Origin: Roseiconus nitratireducens
GTDB taxonomy: Bacteria > Planctomycetota > Planctomycetia > Pirellulales > Pirellulaceae
Assembly: GCF_008629675.1 (NCBI RefSeq)
Contig: NZ_VWOX01000009.1
Coordinates: forward strand, 62,001-126,000
Direction: 5' to 3'
DNA length: 64,000 nt
Under the pieces are notes generated by a model, which worked only from the letters and a program-made list of their open reading frames with translations, was not told the DNA's origin and ran no database searches. The stretch's first letter is position 1. Every line of letters begins with the position of its first letter. The translations under genes and the position numbers were made by a program. Shown one piece after another: positions 25,031 through 33,922 of the stretch.

Positions 25031-27169
25031 ATGAGCGTCGATTCTGCCCCCCCGATCGTCCACCACAACCGCCGGCAATGGATGCGGCAAATGGCCGGCC
25101 AAATCGCTGCCGGATCCGCCCTGTTGGCGTGGCCGGAGCGGTCGGTTCTGGGGGCGTCCGAAACCGAACCTCTCAATCGGTTTCCGCGGATGGTCCACGA
25201 GTTTATGGTCCGCCAAGCGAGGCAGTCCGCACGACGACATCAACGACAGCTGCAGCAATTGAAAACCAAAGCGGACGCGGAGCAATACGTCCGTCAGGCT
25301 CAGCTTCGATGCCGGCAATCGTTTGGTGCGGAACCGGAACGCACGCCACTGAACCCGCGGGTCACCGGGACGGTCCAACGTGACACCTATCGCATCGAGA
25401 ATGTGATTTTCGACAGTCGACCGGGGTTTCCGGTCACCGCCAACCTGTACATCCCAAACGGAAGCGGAGGACCGATGCCGGCGGTCGTGGGAACGTGTGG
25501 TCATTCGACCAACGGAAAGGCGGCGGAGGCCTATCAGTCGTTCGCCCAGGGGTTGGCCCGGCTCGGTCACGTTTGCTTGATCTACGATCCGATCGGTCAG
25601 GGAGAACGCCTGCAATACGTCGATGAGGATCTGGCGTCGACCGTCGGGATCGGCGTCCGCGAACACTTGCACGCTGGCAACCAACAGTTTCTGGTTGGCG
25701 AATTTTTTGGGATGTGGCGAGCCTGGGACGGCATCCGCGCGCTTGATTACCTGTTGACGCGTCCGGAGGTCGATCCGCAGCGCGTGGGCGTGACCGGGAA
25801 TTCTGGCGGCGGGACCATGACGACCTGGTTGTGTGGCTTGGAGTCCCGGTGGAGTGTTGCCGCGCCCAGCTGTTTTGTGACCACGTTCCTGAGAAACCTG
25901 GAAAACGAGTTGCCGCAGGATACGGAACAGTGCCCACCCGACGCCTTTCCTCTGAACCTGGATCACGCGGATTTCTTGGCGGCGATGGCCCCCAAACCGG
26001 TGATCATCTTGGCCAAGGAAAAGGACTTCTTTGATGTCCGCGGATCCGAGCAAACGTACCAACAGCTCAAACGGCTGTATCGATTGCTGGACGCCGAAGA
26101 CAACGTCGCTTTGTTCATCGGACCAACCGGACACGGCTACTCTCAGGAGAACCGTGAGGCGATGTTCTCCTGGTTCCAGCGCGCCGCGGGAAACTCCGGC
26201 GGCGATTCGAACGGATCCTTTGATGGCGTTCTGCAGGCCTCGGCGACGGTCCCGTTCATCGCGGAGCCGGAGATCCAAATTGAGGATGACGCCACGCTGT
26301 GGTGCACACCCACGGGCCAGGTTGCTTCGCTGCCAGGAACTCGGACGGTCTTTGATTTCACACGTGAAAAGTCAAACCGTCTGTCGCAGGCTCGGGGACA
26401 GCTGCGGGGTGAATCACTCAAGCAGGCGATCAAGGAAGTCCTGGCATTGGAGCTTGAAGGTCGCTCGGTGCCCGATTACCGAAACTGGCGTTACCTCGGG
26501 TCACGCGGGTATCCCAAACCACACGCGATGGCCTACACCGTCGACACCGAACCCGGCGTGCACGCAATCGTGTACCGCTTGACGGACGAACCCTGGCACT
26601 CGCGACCACCGCGGTCGGGAAGCAAGGCGATCCTGTACGTGTCGCACCTTTCCAGCGACCAGGAATTGCGTGACGAACCGCTGATCGGTCAGGTCTTGGC
26701 AGACAACCCGGCGCCGTTGTTCACGTGCGATGTCCGCGGAATCGGTGAGTCGCTTCCGGGAACCAGCCAACCGGGATCGTTTCACAGTCCTTACGGAAGC
26801 GATTACTTCTACGCGATCCACAGCATCATGTTGGGCCGGCCGTACGTGGGCCAAAAGACATTTGACGTCTTGCGGGTGTTGCGTTGGCTGGAATCGCTCG
26901 GACACACGGACATCCATTTGGTCGCCAGCGGCTGGGGCACCCTGCCCGCCACCTTCGCGGCGGTGCTGTCTGATCGGGTCGTCCGGGTCAGCCTGAAGCA
27001 CGCGTTGACCTCGTACGCCGAGATCGCCGAAAGCGAGCACTACGATTGGCCCCTGTCGACCTTGGTGCCCGACGTCCTGGCACGATTCGATCTTCCCGAT
27101 TGCTATGCCGAACTGGCTGCCAAGCAATTGACCCTGCAGGATCCGTGGGGAGCCTCCGGGGCGTCCTAA
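25031..27169 (+). CDS. Tandem-domain alpha/beta hydrolase (acetyl xylan esterase-like), exported
   Basis: 712 aa. The N-terminus NRRQWMRQMAGQIAAGSALLAWP is a weak Tat/Sec-like export segment. The first hydrolase domain (about residues 80-390) is complete: oxyanion region GTCGHSTNGKAA, nucleophile elbow GNSGGG, acid in EKDFFDVRG and His in GPTGHGYS. The second half (about 480-712) repeats the fold (AILYVSHLSSDQE, DVRGIGESLPG, LVASGWGTLPATFAAV), but the elbow has Trp where Ser is expected, so this copy looks inactive. Likely a deacetylase or esterase of sugars or natural products; the substrate is unknown. Monocistronic, with its own promoter. Confidence 0.82.
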   Translation: MSVDSAPPIVHHNRRQWMRQMAGQIAAGSALLAWPERSVLGASETEPLNRFPRMVHEFMVRQARQSARRHQRQLQQLKTKADAEQYVRQAQLRCRQSFGAEPERTPLNPRVTGTVQRDTYRIENVIFDSRPGFPVTANLYIPNGSGGPMPAVVGTCGHSTNGKAAEAYQSFAQGLARLGHVCLIYDPIGQGERLQYVDEDLASTVGIGVREHLHAGNQQFLVGEFFGMWRAWDGIRALDYLLTRPEVDPQRVGVTGNSGGGTMTTWLCGLESRWSVAAPSCFVTTFLRNLENELPQDTEQCPPDAFPLNLDHADFLAAMAPKPVIILAKEKDFFDVRGSEQTYQQLKRLYRLLDAEDNVALFIGPTGHGYSQENREAMFSWFQRAAGNSGGDSNGSFDGVLQASATVPFIAEPEIQIEDDATLWCTPTGQVASLPGTRTVFDFTREKSNRLSQARGQLRGESLKQAIKEVLALELEGRSVPDYRNWRYLGSRGYPKPHAMAYTVDTEPGVHAIVYRLTDEPWHSRPPRSGSKAILYVSHLSSDQELRDEPLIGQVLADNPAPLFTCDVRGIGESLPGTSQPGSFHSPYGSDYFYAIHSIMLGRPYVGQKTFDVLRVLRWLESLGHTDIHLVASGWGTLPATFAAVLSDRVVRVSLKHALTSYAEIAESEHYDWPLSTLVPDVLARFDLPDCYAELAAKQLTLQDPWGASGAS

Positions 27170-27348
27170 CCGGCCAACGGCGTCAACCGCGGCGGCTGCG
27201 ATACCGATTGGAGTGTTTCCGCGGTGGGCATGGTACACTGTGGGAGTTCAGGAAACCCGTCTCGCGGGAACGCGATGCCGCATCGGCTGGCCGTTCGCGA
27301 CCCGAAACGGACCGTTGCCTCGTCGAGCGTCCACCGCCAACGGTTCCC

Positions 27349-30300
27349 ATGTCCGACCCTTCCGCACCCGTCTCCGATGATTCGCTTGAAAGGCTGTTGA
27401 CCGAGTGCTTGCAAGCGGTCGAACGTGGCGAATCGATCGATCGAGAACAGCTTCGGCGCGACCACCCCCGGCATGCCGATTCCGTCTGTGAGTTTCTGGA
27501 CAATCACCTGCTGGTTCACCGAGCGATGGGGGCGTTTCGCGAAGTCCCGGGTGAACGGCCGGTGGATTCGGCGTTCGAGCGGACCCGTCTGGCATCCGGC
27601 GTCGAATCGGATCCGGAATTGGTGATCGGAGAGCACCTGAAGTACATCGGCGAGTACGAGGTCTTGAGCGAGATCGCGCGGGGCGGCATGGGCATTGTGT
27701 TCAAAGCCAGGCAGAGGAGTCTGGGGCGGATCGTGGCGTTGAAAATGATTCTGGCCGGCCGCCTCGCCTCGGAAATCGACGTCGATCGCTTTCGTCGGGA
27801 AGCCCGAGCCGCCGCAGCGCTGCAACACCCCAACATCGTCGGTGTCCACGAAGTCGGTCAACACGAAGGACACCATTACTTCACGATGGACCTGATCGAC
27901 GGGGAAAGCTTGGCGGACCGCTTGGCGGAGGGCTCGCTCTCGCCGCAGCGGACGGCGTCAATGACTCGGACCGTTGCCCAGGCAATCGACTACGCCCATC
28001 GTCACGGCGTGTTGCACCGCGACATCAAACCCGCCAACGTGTTAATCGATCGCGAGGGCAATCCGCACGTGACCGATTTCGGCTTGGCCAAATCATGCCT
28101 GGACGACAACGATCGGATCATCAGTTTGACTGCGACCGGTCAAATCTTGGGAACCCCCAGCTACATGTCGCCCGAGCAGGCGGCTGCCAATCACCACCTG
28201 GTCAGTGTCGCCAGCGACGTTTACTCGATCGGCGCGGTGATGTACGCCTGCCTGATCGGTCGGGCGCCGTTCATCGCCGACTCCACCGTTGACACGATCC
28301 GTCAAGTCATCGAACGCGATCCGGTCCCTCCTCGGCTGCTCAGCCCGAACGTTCCAAAGGACCTCGAAACGATCTGCCTGAAGTGTCTTCACAAGGAGCC
28401 CCAACGCCGATACGCAACGGCGGGTGAATTGTCGGACGACCTGGATCGCTTCTTGACCGGCGTGCCCATCCGTGCCCGGCGCACCGGCCCGGCGTATCGG
28501 GTCTGGAAATGGTGCAAACGTCGCCCGGAAATCGCAGGCTTGGCGGCAAGCCTGCTGCTGGCACTCCTGGTTGGGATCGTCTCGGTCGGTTTTTGGTGGC
28601 GAGAAGCGGTGGTCGCCCGGGAGGCATCCGATCAGGCGAAATTGGATGCGACCGAGAACCTCTTCCAGTCACAACTTCGCGAGGCCGAAGCGTTACGTTT
28701 GGCCAGACAGAGTGGCTACCGCGACCAGGTCTGGTCGCTGTTGAAGAATGCATCCGGTCTCTCCGGTATCGACATCGATTGGCCGGCGATCCGCCAACAG
28801 GCGGTCGCCTGCTTGGGAGATTTTGTTGGACTGCAACCCATCACGATCGACGGCCCGGTCCTGGAAGACGGAGAGGACTGCGCGGTTTTCCTGGATGAAG
28901 ACCGTGTGGCGGTGGCGTTACCTGACGGCAACGTTTCGGTTCGGTCGCTGGCCACCGGCCAAGAGGAATCACATATCTTTCGGGAGGGATTGATGGGATG
29001 GGGCTTTGCCGCATCCAAAGATGGCAAGACGTTGCTGGTTGCGGACCGGAAGAGCCTGGAGAGTTGGCAGCAGCAGGCCGGCGGAGAATGGTTGCGTCAG
29101 TGGCGAACCAATCTGCCGTTCAACAGCTTGTTCATGGAGCTCAGTCTGTTTCAAAACCGCGTCGCCGCAATCGACGGCCACCAGATTCGGATCATGAATC
29201 TGGACGACGGAAAGGTGATTCGCCGGTTGAAACCGCCTTCGCTGTACAAGTTTCGCTACCCGCAAATGGGTTTCTTGTCGGTGACAGCCAGCCCGGATGG
29301 CCGATTCGTTGCCGCGGCGGACGCGCCCGAGAGCATCTTTGTCTGGGATGCGGAAACCGGCGAACTGTTTCGCCGACTTGCAGCGCCGACGACGGGCGTG
29401 CCCGATCTACGTTTCACGTCGGATAATCGCTTCCTGGTCGTGGGCTCCGACCAGGGCATCGTGACTTATTCATGCAAGGACTTTCAGCAGTGGTCCAACT
29501 GGCGGATGGATCCCGTGTGCAATATCAGCTCCAGCCCCGATGGCCGACATCTGCTGCTGCAAACCCGGTCCGGCTCCGTCCAACTTTGGAACATGGCGAC
29601 CCAGCGGATGGTCGCACTGCTAAAACATCCCGGATCGGCCCTCACCGTTGGCTCCGCGGATTTCAGCCCATCGGGCGAAAGGATTCTGTCGGCCGGTGCC
29701 AACAAGATCCGCGTGTGGGATTTCAACCAGACCGAGGAAAAGTTGATCCTGCGAGGGCATAACCAAGCCGTTCATTGCTTGGCGTTCCATCCGACCGCCC
29801 CCATCCTGGCCAGCGGTTCGCAGGATGGCCGCATCACCTTCTGGGACTCGCTGTCCGGCCGTGAACTCAACACGCTTGCTTTGGACGGGGCGGTGCTGGG
29901 GATCGCCTATTCACCCAACGGATCCTTGTTTGCCGCCGTCACCACCGAATCCTTTTCGGTGTGGCGCGCCGATGGAGTCGGCAACGCACCGGTCCGCGAT
30001 CAACGTCAGGGGCACAAGGTTTACCAGGACGTCTGCTTTAGCAGCGATGGTCGCTACGTGGCGACCTGTGGGACGCAGGGAACACAGGTCTGGGAAGTTC
30101 TTCCCGCACCCGAAGACGAACCCCCAAGACTGGTCCAGCGACTTCAGCACCCCGTGTTTGGTAAGACGGTCACCTTCGATGGCAGCGACCGCCACGTGGC
30201 GGTCGCTTCACCGCGCCACTTCAGTTGGTTTGCAATCGATGGGAAAGAGGGCAGCGGAGTGACGACCATCAACCGTCCCACCGCCACCAGCAATCTCTGC

Positions 30301-31674
30301 CCCGACCCATCGCGGAGTGTTGTCTACGCCGCTGCGATCGATGGCACCATCCAAGCTTGGGATCTGGATCGGGGGCAAGTGATTCAAACGCTCTCGGATC
30401 AGGAAACGTTGAGCGCCTCCAGGATGGCCCTGACGGATGGGGGAAACCTGATCGCCGCCAACGTCACGCCCTCAACCCTCGGCCTATTTGACGTCAACGC
30501 CGGAACCCCTCTGTTCCGGCTTGCCGATGAAGGTGCCGCCATCGGATCGGTCGATTGGGAACCGTCCGGACGCAGGTTGGCGGTGGGACTGTCCGACGGC
30601 AGCGTGGCCATCTGGGACCTTTCCTGCACCGTACGACTGATTCGGACCGCCGGACTGGCGGGAGACTTGGCTTTGTACCGCGATGACTCCGAGCCAAAAT
30701 ACGCAACCGAAGCGGTCCAGACTCACGAACAGACGTGGCGGGTCCCCGATCCCGTTTCCCAGGCGACGCGCCAGGCGCAGCAGCTGGTCGCGGACTGGGT
30801 GACGCGACACGATCCACCCCAAACATCCTTCCCAGCAGGTCTGGAAAGCGGACTGGCGTTCGACAAAATCCACGCGGCCTCCGGAGCGGTTTCCCGCAGC
30901 GGTGCATTTGCCTTGATGCTTCAGCCGATCGATTTGAACGCTGTCGCCTCGGGACTTCAATCACACGGGTACATCCCGCAGTCCCTTCGTCCGTATCGCC
31001 ACGAAGGCACGTTGCGGATTGCCGCCAGCTGGAAGCGAAGCGACCGAGCGGCGCGCTACCAATGGAATCTCACGCGAGAGGAGTTGGAGTTTCAGCAAGC
31101 ACAAATGCTTGCCGACAGCTATCAGTTGGTCGACCTGACCGGCTATCTGGCCGACGGTGACGCCAAGGACGAACGATACGCTGCCGTCTGGCAACAAGAT
31201 GCCTCGACGGCGCAGACCCAGATCGTGACCTTCTCGAACGACAAACAGCAGTCCGACCTGAATTTCCAGCTGATGAAGGACCACTACGAACCGGTGGTGC
31301 GAAACGCCTACGTGGGCCGAGACGGGCTTGAAAAGGTCTGCGACGTGTGGGAGGAATTCTCCGAACCGGACTTGGACCCTTGGCACAGCTTCTTTTCGGG
31401 TATCGAGAACCTGCCAGAACGACTGCCAGAGTTCTCCCGGCACCCAGCCTGCTACCTGCACCTCAGCTACGATCCGAGAACAAAACAAACGCTCTACTCG
31501 GGTGTCTGGCGCAGTGATCATGCCCCGACGTTGTCCCTTTGCAACGAACCGATCGAGCTGGTTCGTCTCACCGGCGAACAGATGCTGCGGAAAGGATTTC
31601 AGCCAAAGAATCTCTGCGTGTCGCCGTCGGAAGAATCCGGGCTGATCGCGGCCTGCGTCTGGGAAGCGCCGTAG
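27349..31674 (+). CDS. Ser/Thr protein kinase with WD40 propellers and C-terminal tandem-repeat domain
   Basis: 1441 aa from MSDPSAPVSDDSLERLL. The frame extends upstream but without homology. The N-terminal 95 residues are a helical region with ADSVCEFLD. The kinase domain (about 103-370) has the G-loop ARGGMGIVF, K132, HRDIKPANV with D225, DFG at 243-245 and GTPSYMSPEQ, so it should be active. A single TM (about 397-418, AGLAASLLLALLVGIVSVGFWW) puts the rest outside. WD40-type blades follow (SPDGRHLLLQ, LAFHPTAPILASGSQDGRITFWD, VDWEPSGRRLAVGLSDGSVAIWDL). The last ~290 residues carry GYIPQSLRPYRHEG and YQLVDLTGYLADGDAKDERYAAVW, like bacterial tandem repeat domain 1. Confidence 0.9.
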   Translation: MSDPSAPVSDDSLERLLTECLQAVERGESIDREQLRRDHPRHADSVCEFLDNHLLVHRAMGAFREVPGERPVDSAFERTRLASGVESDPELVIGEHLKYIGEYEVLSEIARGGMGIVFKARQRSLGRIVALKMILAGRLASEIDVDRFRREARAAAALQHPNIVGVHEVGQHEGHHYFTMDLIDGESLADRLAEGSLSPQRTASMTRTVAQAIDYAHRHGVLHRDIKPANVLIDREGNPHVTDFGLAKSCLDDNDRIISLTATGQILGTPSYMSPEQAAANHHLVSVASDVYSIGAVMYACLIGRAPFIADSTVDTIRQVIERDPVPPRLLSPNVPKDLETICLKCLHKEPQRRYATAGELSDDLDRFLTGVPIRARRTGPAYRVWKWCKRRPEIAGLAASLLLALLVGIVSVGFWWREAVVAREASDQAKLDATENLFQSQLREAEALRLARQSGYRDQVWSLLKNASGLSGIDIDWPAIRQQAVACLGDFVGLQPITIDGPVLEDGEDCAVFLDEDRVAVALPDGNVSVRSLATGQEESHIFREGLMGWGFAASKDGKTLLVADRKSLESWQQQAGGEWLRQWRTNLPFNSLFMELSLFQNRVAAIDGHQIRIMNLDDGKVIRRLKPPSLYKFRYPQMGFLSVTASPDGRFVAAADAPESIFVWDAETGELFRRLAAPTTGVPDLRFTSDNRFLVVGSDQGIVTYSCKDFQQWSNWRMDPVCNISSSPDGRHLLLQTRSGSVQLWNMATQRMVALLKHPGSALTVGSADFSPSGERILSAGANKIRVWDFNQTEEKLILRGHNQAVHCLAFHPTAPILASGSQDGRITFWDSLSGRELNTLALDGAVLGIAYSPNGSLFAAVTTESFSVWRADGVGNAPVRDQRQGHKVYQDVCFSSDGRYVATCGTQGTQVWEVLPAPEDEPPRLVQRLQHPVFGKTVTFDGSDRHVAVASPRHFSWFAIDGKEGSGVTTINRPTATSNLCPDPSRSVVYAAAIDGTIQAWDLDRGQVIQTLSDQETLSASRMALTDGGNLIAANVTPSTLGLFDVNAGTPLFRLADEGAAIGSVDWEPSGRRLAVGLSDGSVAIWDLSCTVRLIRTAGLAGDLALYRDDSEPKYATEAVQTHEQTWRVPDPVSQATRQAQQLVADWVTRHDPPQTSFPAGLESGLAFDKIHAASGAVSRSGAFALMLQPIDLNAVASGLQSHGYIPQSLRPYRHEGTLRIAASWKRSDRAARYQWNLTREELEFQQAQMLADSYQLVDLTGYLADGDAKDERYAAVWQQDASTAQTQIVTFSNDKQQSDLNFQLMKDHYEPVVRNAYVGRDGLEKVCDVWEEFSEPDLDPWHSFFSGIENLPERLPEFSRHPACYLHLSYDPRTKQTLYSGVWRSDHAPTLSLCNEPIELVRLTGEQMLRKGFQPKNLCVSPSEESGLIAACVWEAP

Positions 31675-31726
31675 CACGCGTGGCCGTGCACGCGATGCAC
31701 CCGAAACGACCTGGCTGCCGACAACT

Positions 31727-31840
31727 TTGCCACCGAGGGTTTGCCACCGAGGACACGGAGGCCACCGAGAAAAGCCCGGTTCCCAAACGATGCGGTTAGG
31801 CTAAATCTTCGACTCCGTGTGCTCGGTGCTCTCGGTGGCT
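31727..31840. repeat. Left flanking repeat of the GxxExxE unit (hairpin-forming)
   Basis: Two close TTTGCCACCGAGG copies open the element. The segment 31755-31840 (86 bp) has a direct copy at 32379-32464 with 79 of 86 positions identical by eye; six of the seven differences are transitions. GCCACCGAG (31743-31751) pairs with CTCGGTGGC (31831-31839). The 5' arm has a 9-nt periodicity (CACCGAGGA, CACGGAGGC, CACCGAGAA). Confidence 0.85.
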
Positions 31841-31883
31841 CCCCCCTTCCGTGAACAATCGCTTCCATGCAACACACAATTGA

Positions 31884-32252
31884 TTAAAGGCATAGTCGCT
31901 TGATTCCGTCGACCAACTTGGATTGGCTGAAATTGATCAACAAGGCCCGCTTCAAACCGGTTGATTTCAAGCAGGACAGCGTTTGGGCCGTGGCAACTTC
32001 GGGAAGTTTGGCAACCGCTTTCAATTCCAGCACCACCTCTCGCTCAACCAGAACATCTAGCTTCTGGCCTTTGATCACGCGTTGTTTGTAGACGACATCA
32101 ATCGCCTTTTGACGTTCACACGCAATCCCCCGCAATTGCAGTTCGTGGCACAATGCCTCCTCATAGATCGACTCCAGTAATCCCGGCCCCAGGATGCGAT
32201 GAACCTCGATTGCCGCGCCAATAATCGCTTCGGTAAGTCGGTCAAGCATCAT
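31884..32252 (-). CDS. GxxExxE family protein
   Basis: 122 aa from MMLDRLTEAIIGAAIEVH. A 10-codon longer start (ATG 32282) is possible, but 122 aa fits the family length of about 125. Recognised by AAIEVHRILGPGLLESIYEEALCHEL, GIACERQKAIDVVYK, LDVLVEREVVLELKAV and the final LINFSQSKLVDGIKRL. The GPGLLES..YE motif plus the D/E..ELK pattern is nuclease-like (PD-D/ExK-type layout), but no function is established. The gene lies between two 86-bp direct repeats and is not in an operon. Base composition looks more AT-rich than its neighbours, which would suit acquisition as a unit. Confidence 0.88.
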   Translation of the reverse strand: MMLDRLTEAIIGAAIEVHRILGPGLLESIYEEALCHELQLRGIACERQKAIDVVYKQRVIKGQKLDVLVEREVVLELKAVAKLPEVATAQTLSCLKSTGLKRALLINFSQSKLVDGIKRLCL

Positions 32253-32378
32253 GTCTTTTGCCCCAATATTTTCGGTCACCATCGATACTCGTGTGGTGTA
32301 AAACCACGGTGCGAATCGCAACAACTTGCCAGTTTACCAGCCTGGCTCCCTGGCCTTTCGTTCGTGAAAGTCGTTGCC

Positions 32379-32464
32379 ACGGAGGCCACTGAGAAAAGCC
32401 CGGTTCCCAAACGATGCGGTCAGGCCAGATCTCCGGCTCCGTGTCCTCGGTGCTCTCGGTGGCT
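32379..32464. repeat. Right flanking direct repeat of the GxxExxE unit
   Basis: Direct copy of 31755-31840, same length and orientation, starting ACGGAGGCCACTGAG and ending CTCTCGGTGGCT. It ends 63 bp before the CorA start. The inverted arms are also present here (GGAGGCCACTGAG against CTCGGTGCTC...GGTGGC), so each flank is a palindrome and the pair is direct. Confidence 0.85.
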
Positions 32465-32527
32465 ATTCTTTCCGAGCTGGCTTGATGCCGCGAAGCCCTG
32501 TCCGTCACCGCCCCGAGAAGCTTTCCC

Positions 32528-33670
32528 GTGACACGTCACCGAAACCGACGCGGACGTCGAGCCACCCCGCGAGTCACCAAACGCAATCCGCCCGGTAGCC
32601 CTCCCGGAACGCTGCACAGCGCCCCCGGATCCTCTGCGCCGTCGTTTCATCTGATTCGCTACTGCGAGGACGAATTGCGTGAGCATCGCACATCGTCGGT
32701 CCAGGATCTTGCTTCGAAGATTGACGATTGCCAGGTCCATTGGATCAACGTCTCAGGACTGGGCGATACCGAGCAATTGGAAAAGCTCCAAGAGCTGTTC
32801 GGGTTGCATTCGCTGGCATTCGAAGACGCCGTCAACCACCACCAGAGACCCAAGGTCGAGGTCTACGACGACCATCTGTTCGTCGTGATCTGGATGATCT
32901 CCCGGCCCGACGGCGGATCCATCCGCTACGATCAGCTGAGCCTGTTTTTGGGCAGCAATTTTGTGATGACGCTTCAAGAGCAGACGCTCGATTGCCTGGA
33001 TCCGGTGCGCGAACGTCTGCGTCGCAACCGAGGCAGCATCCGCGCCTCCGGCAGCGACTTTTTGGCCTACGCACTGATCGACACCGTGATTGACGCTTAC
33101 TTTCCCATCGTCGACGCGTTCGGGGAGCAGATCGACGAATTGGACGAACTGATCACCGGGCCGCGTTCGGTGCCGGTGATGGGACATGTTCATGAAATGC
33201 GTGGAGACTTGATGAACCTGCGACGCGCCATCCGTCCGCTGCGAGATTCGCTGGTGCACCTGATGCCCGACCCGCACTCGTTGATCAAACGCGAGACACA
33301 GTTCTACATTCGCGACTGCTACGACCACACGGTGCAGCTGATGGACTTGTTGGACACCTATCGCGAGATGGCATCGGATCTTCGCGATTACTACATGTCA
33401 ACGGTCAGCAACCGAATGAACGAGATCATGAAGGTGTTGACCATCATTGCGACCATCTTCATCCCGCTGAGCTTCGTGGCAGGCGTCTATGGGATGAACT
33501 TCAACACGAACAAGCCGGGAAACATGCCCGAGTTGAACTGGCCGTACGGCTACCTCTTCGCATGGTTGGTGATGTTGCTATTGGCGTCCGGTTTGATCTG
33601 GTTCATCTGGCGAAAGGGTTGGTTTGCCGACGATCTTGCCGAGGACCACGACAACGGTTCGGCGGAATGA
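32528..33670 (+). CDS. corA: CorA-type magnesium/cobalt transporter
   Basis: 380 aa from a GTG at 32528. It has an Arg/Pro-rich leader of about 40 residues, then the cytosolic funnel domain (WINVSGLGDTEQLEKLQELFGLHSLAFEDAVN), the long stalk helix with MRGDLMNLRRAI and DLRDYYMSTVSNRMNEIMKVLT, and TM1 ending in the YGMNF selectivity motif. An acidic loop and TM2 (LFAWLVMLLLASGLIWFIW) follow. All hallmarks of a functional pentameric divalent-cation channel of the inner membrane are present. The basic N-terminal leader is longer than usual. The right GxxExxE repeat lies directly upstream and may hold or disrupt its promoter. Confidence 0.93.
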   Translation: MTRHRNRRGRRATPRVTKRNPPGSPPGTLHSAPGSSAPSFHLIRYCEDELREHRTSSVQDLASKIDDCQVHWINVSGLGDTEQLEKLQELFGLHSLAFEDAVNHHQRPKVEVYDDHLFVVIWMISRPDGGSIRYDQLSLFLGSNFVMTLQEQTLDCLDPVRERLRRNRGSIRASGSDFLAYALIDTVIDAYFPIVDAFGEQIDELDELITGPRSVPVMGHVHEMRGDLMNLRRAIRPLRDSLVHLMPDPHSLIKRETQFYIRDCYDHTVQLMDLLDTYREMASDLRDYYMSTVSNRMNEIMKVLTIIATIFIPLSFVAGVYGMNFNTNKPGNMPELNWPYGYLFAWLVMLLLASGLIWFIWRKGWFADDLAEDHDNGSAE

Positions 33671-33922
33671 TCCCCGGCGAACCGGAAAACCTTTTTCAGT
33701 TGCTGGCAAACATGTTTCCAATGCAACTGTCTCTTTCCGGGTGGCTCCCAAGACACTTGGCGGGGCGTCGGTGATCGACGGGACTTTCCAAGGATGAGAA
33801 CGCGCACCGGGGATTTTTTTGCGATTGGTCCGCGACGTGCTTACTCGCAAAATCCCCCCACCGCCCCGCCGCCGACAGACAGTCTGTTCTCGCCGCGGTC
33901 GGAGATCTCCTTGAGTCCATCG

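Noticed and set aside
24683-26278. 531-aa minus-strand frame over the hydrolase start
   Set aside because: Shadow; covers the promoter region and the conserved catalytic domain in the other strand.
31684-32506. Composite transposon around the GxxExxE gene
   Set aside because: No transposase and no terminal inverted repeats or target duplications seen; described instead as a repeat-framed unit.
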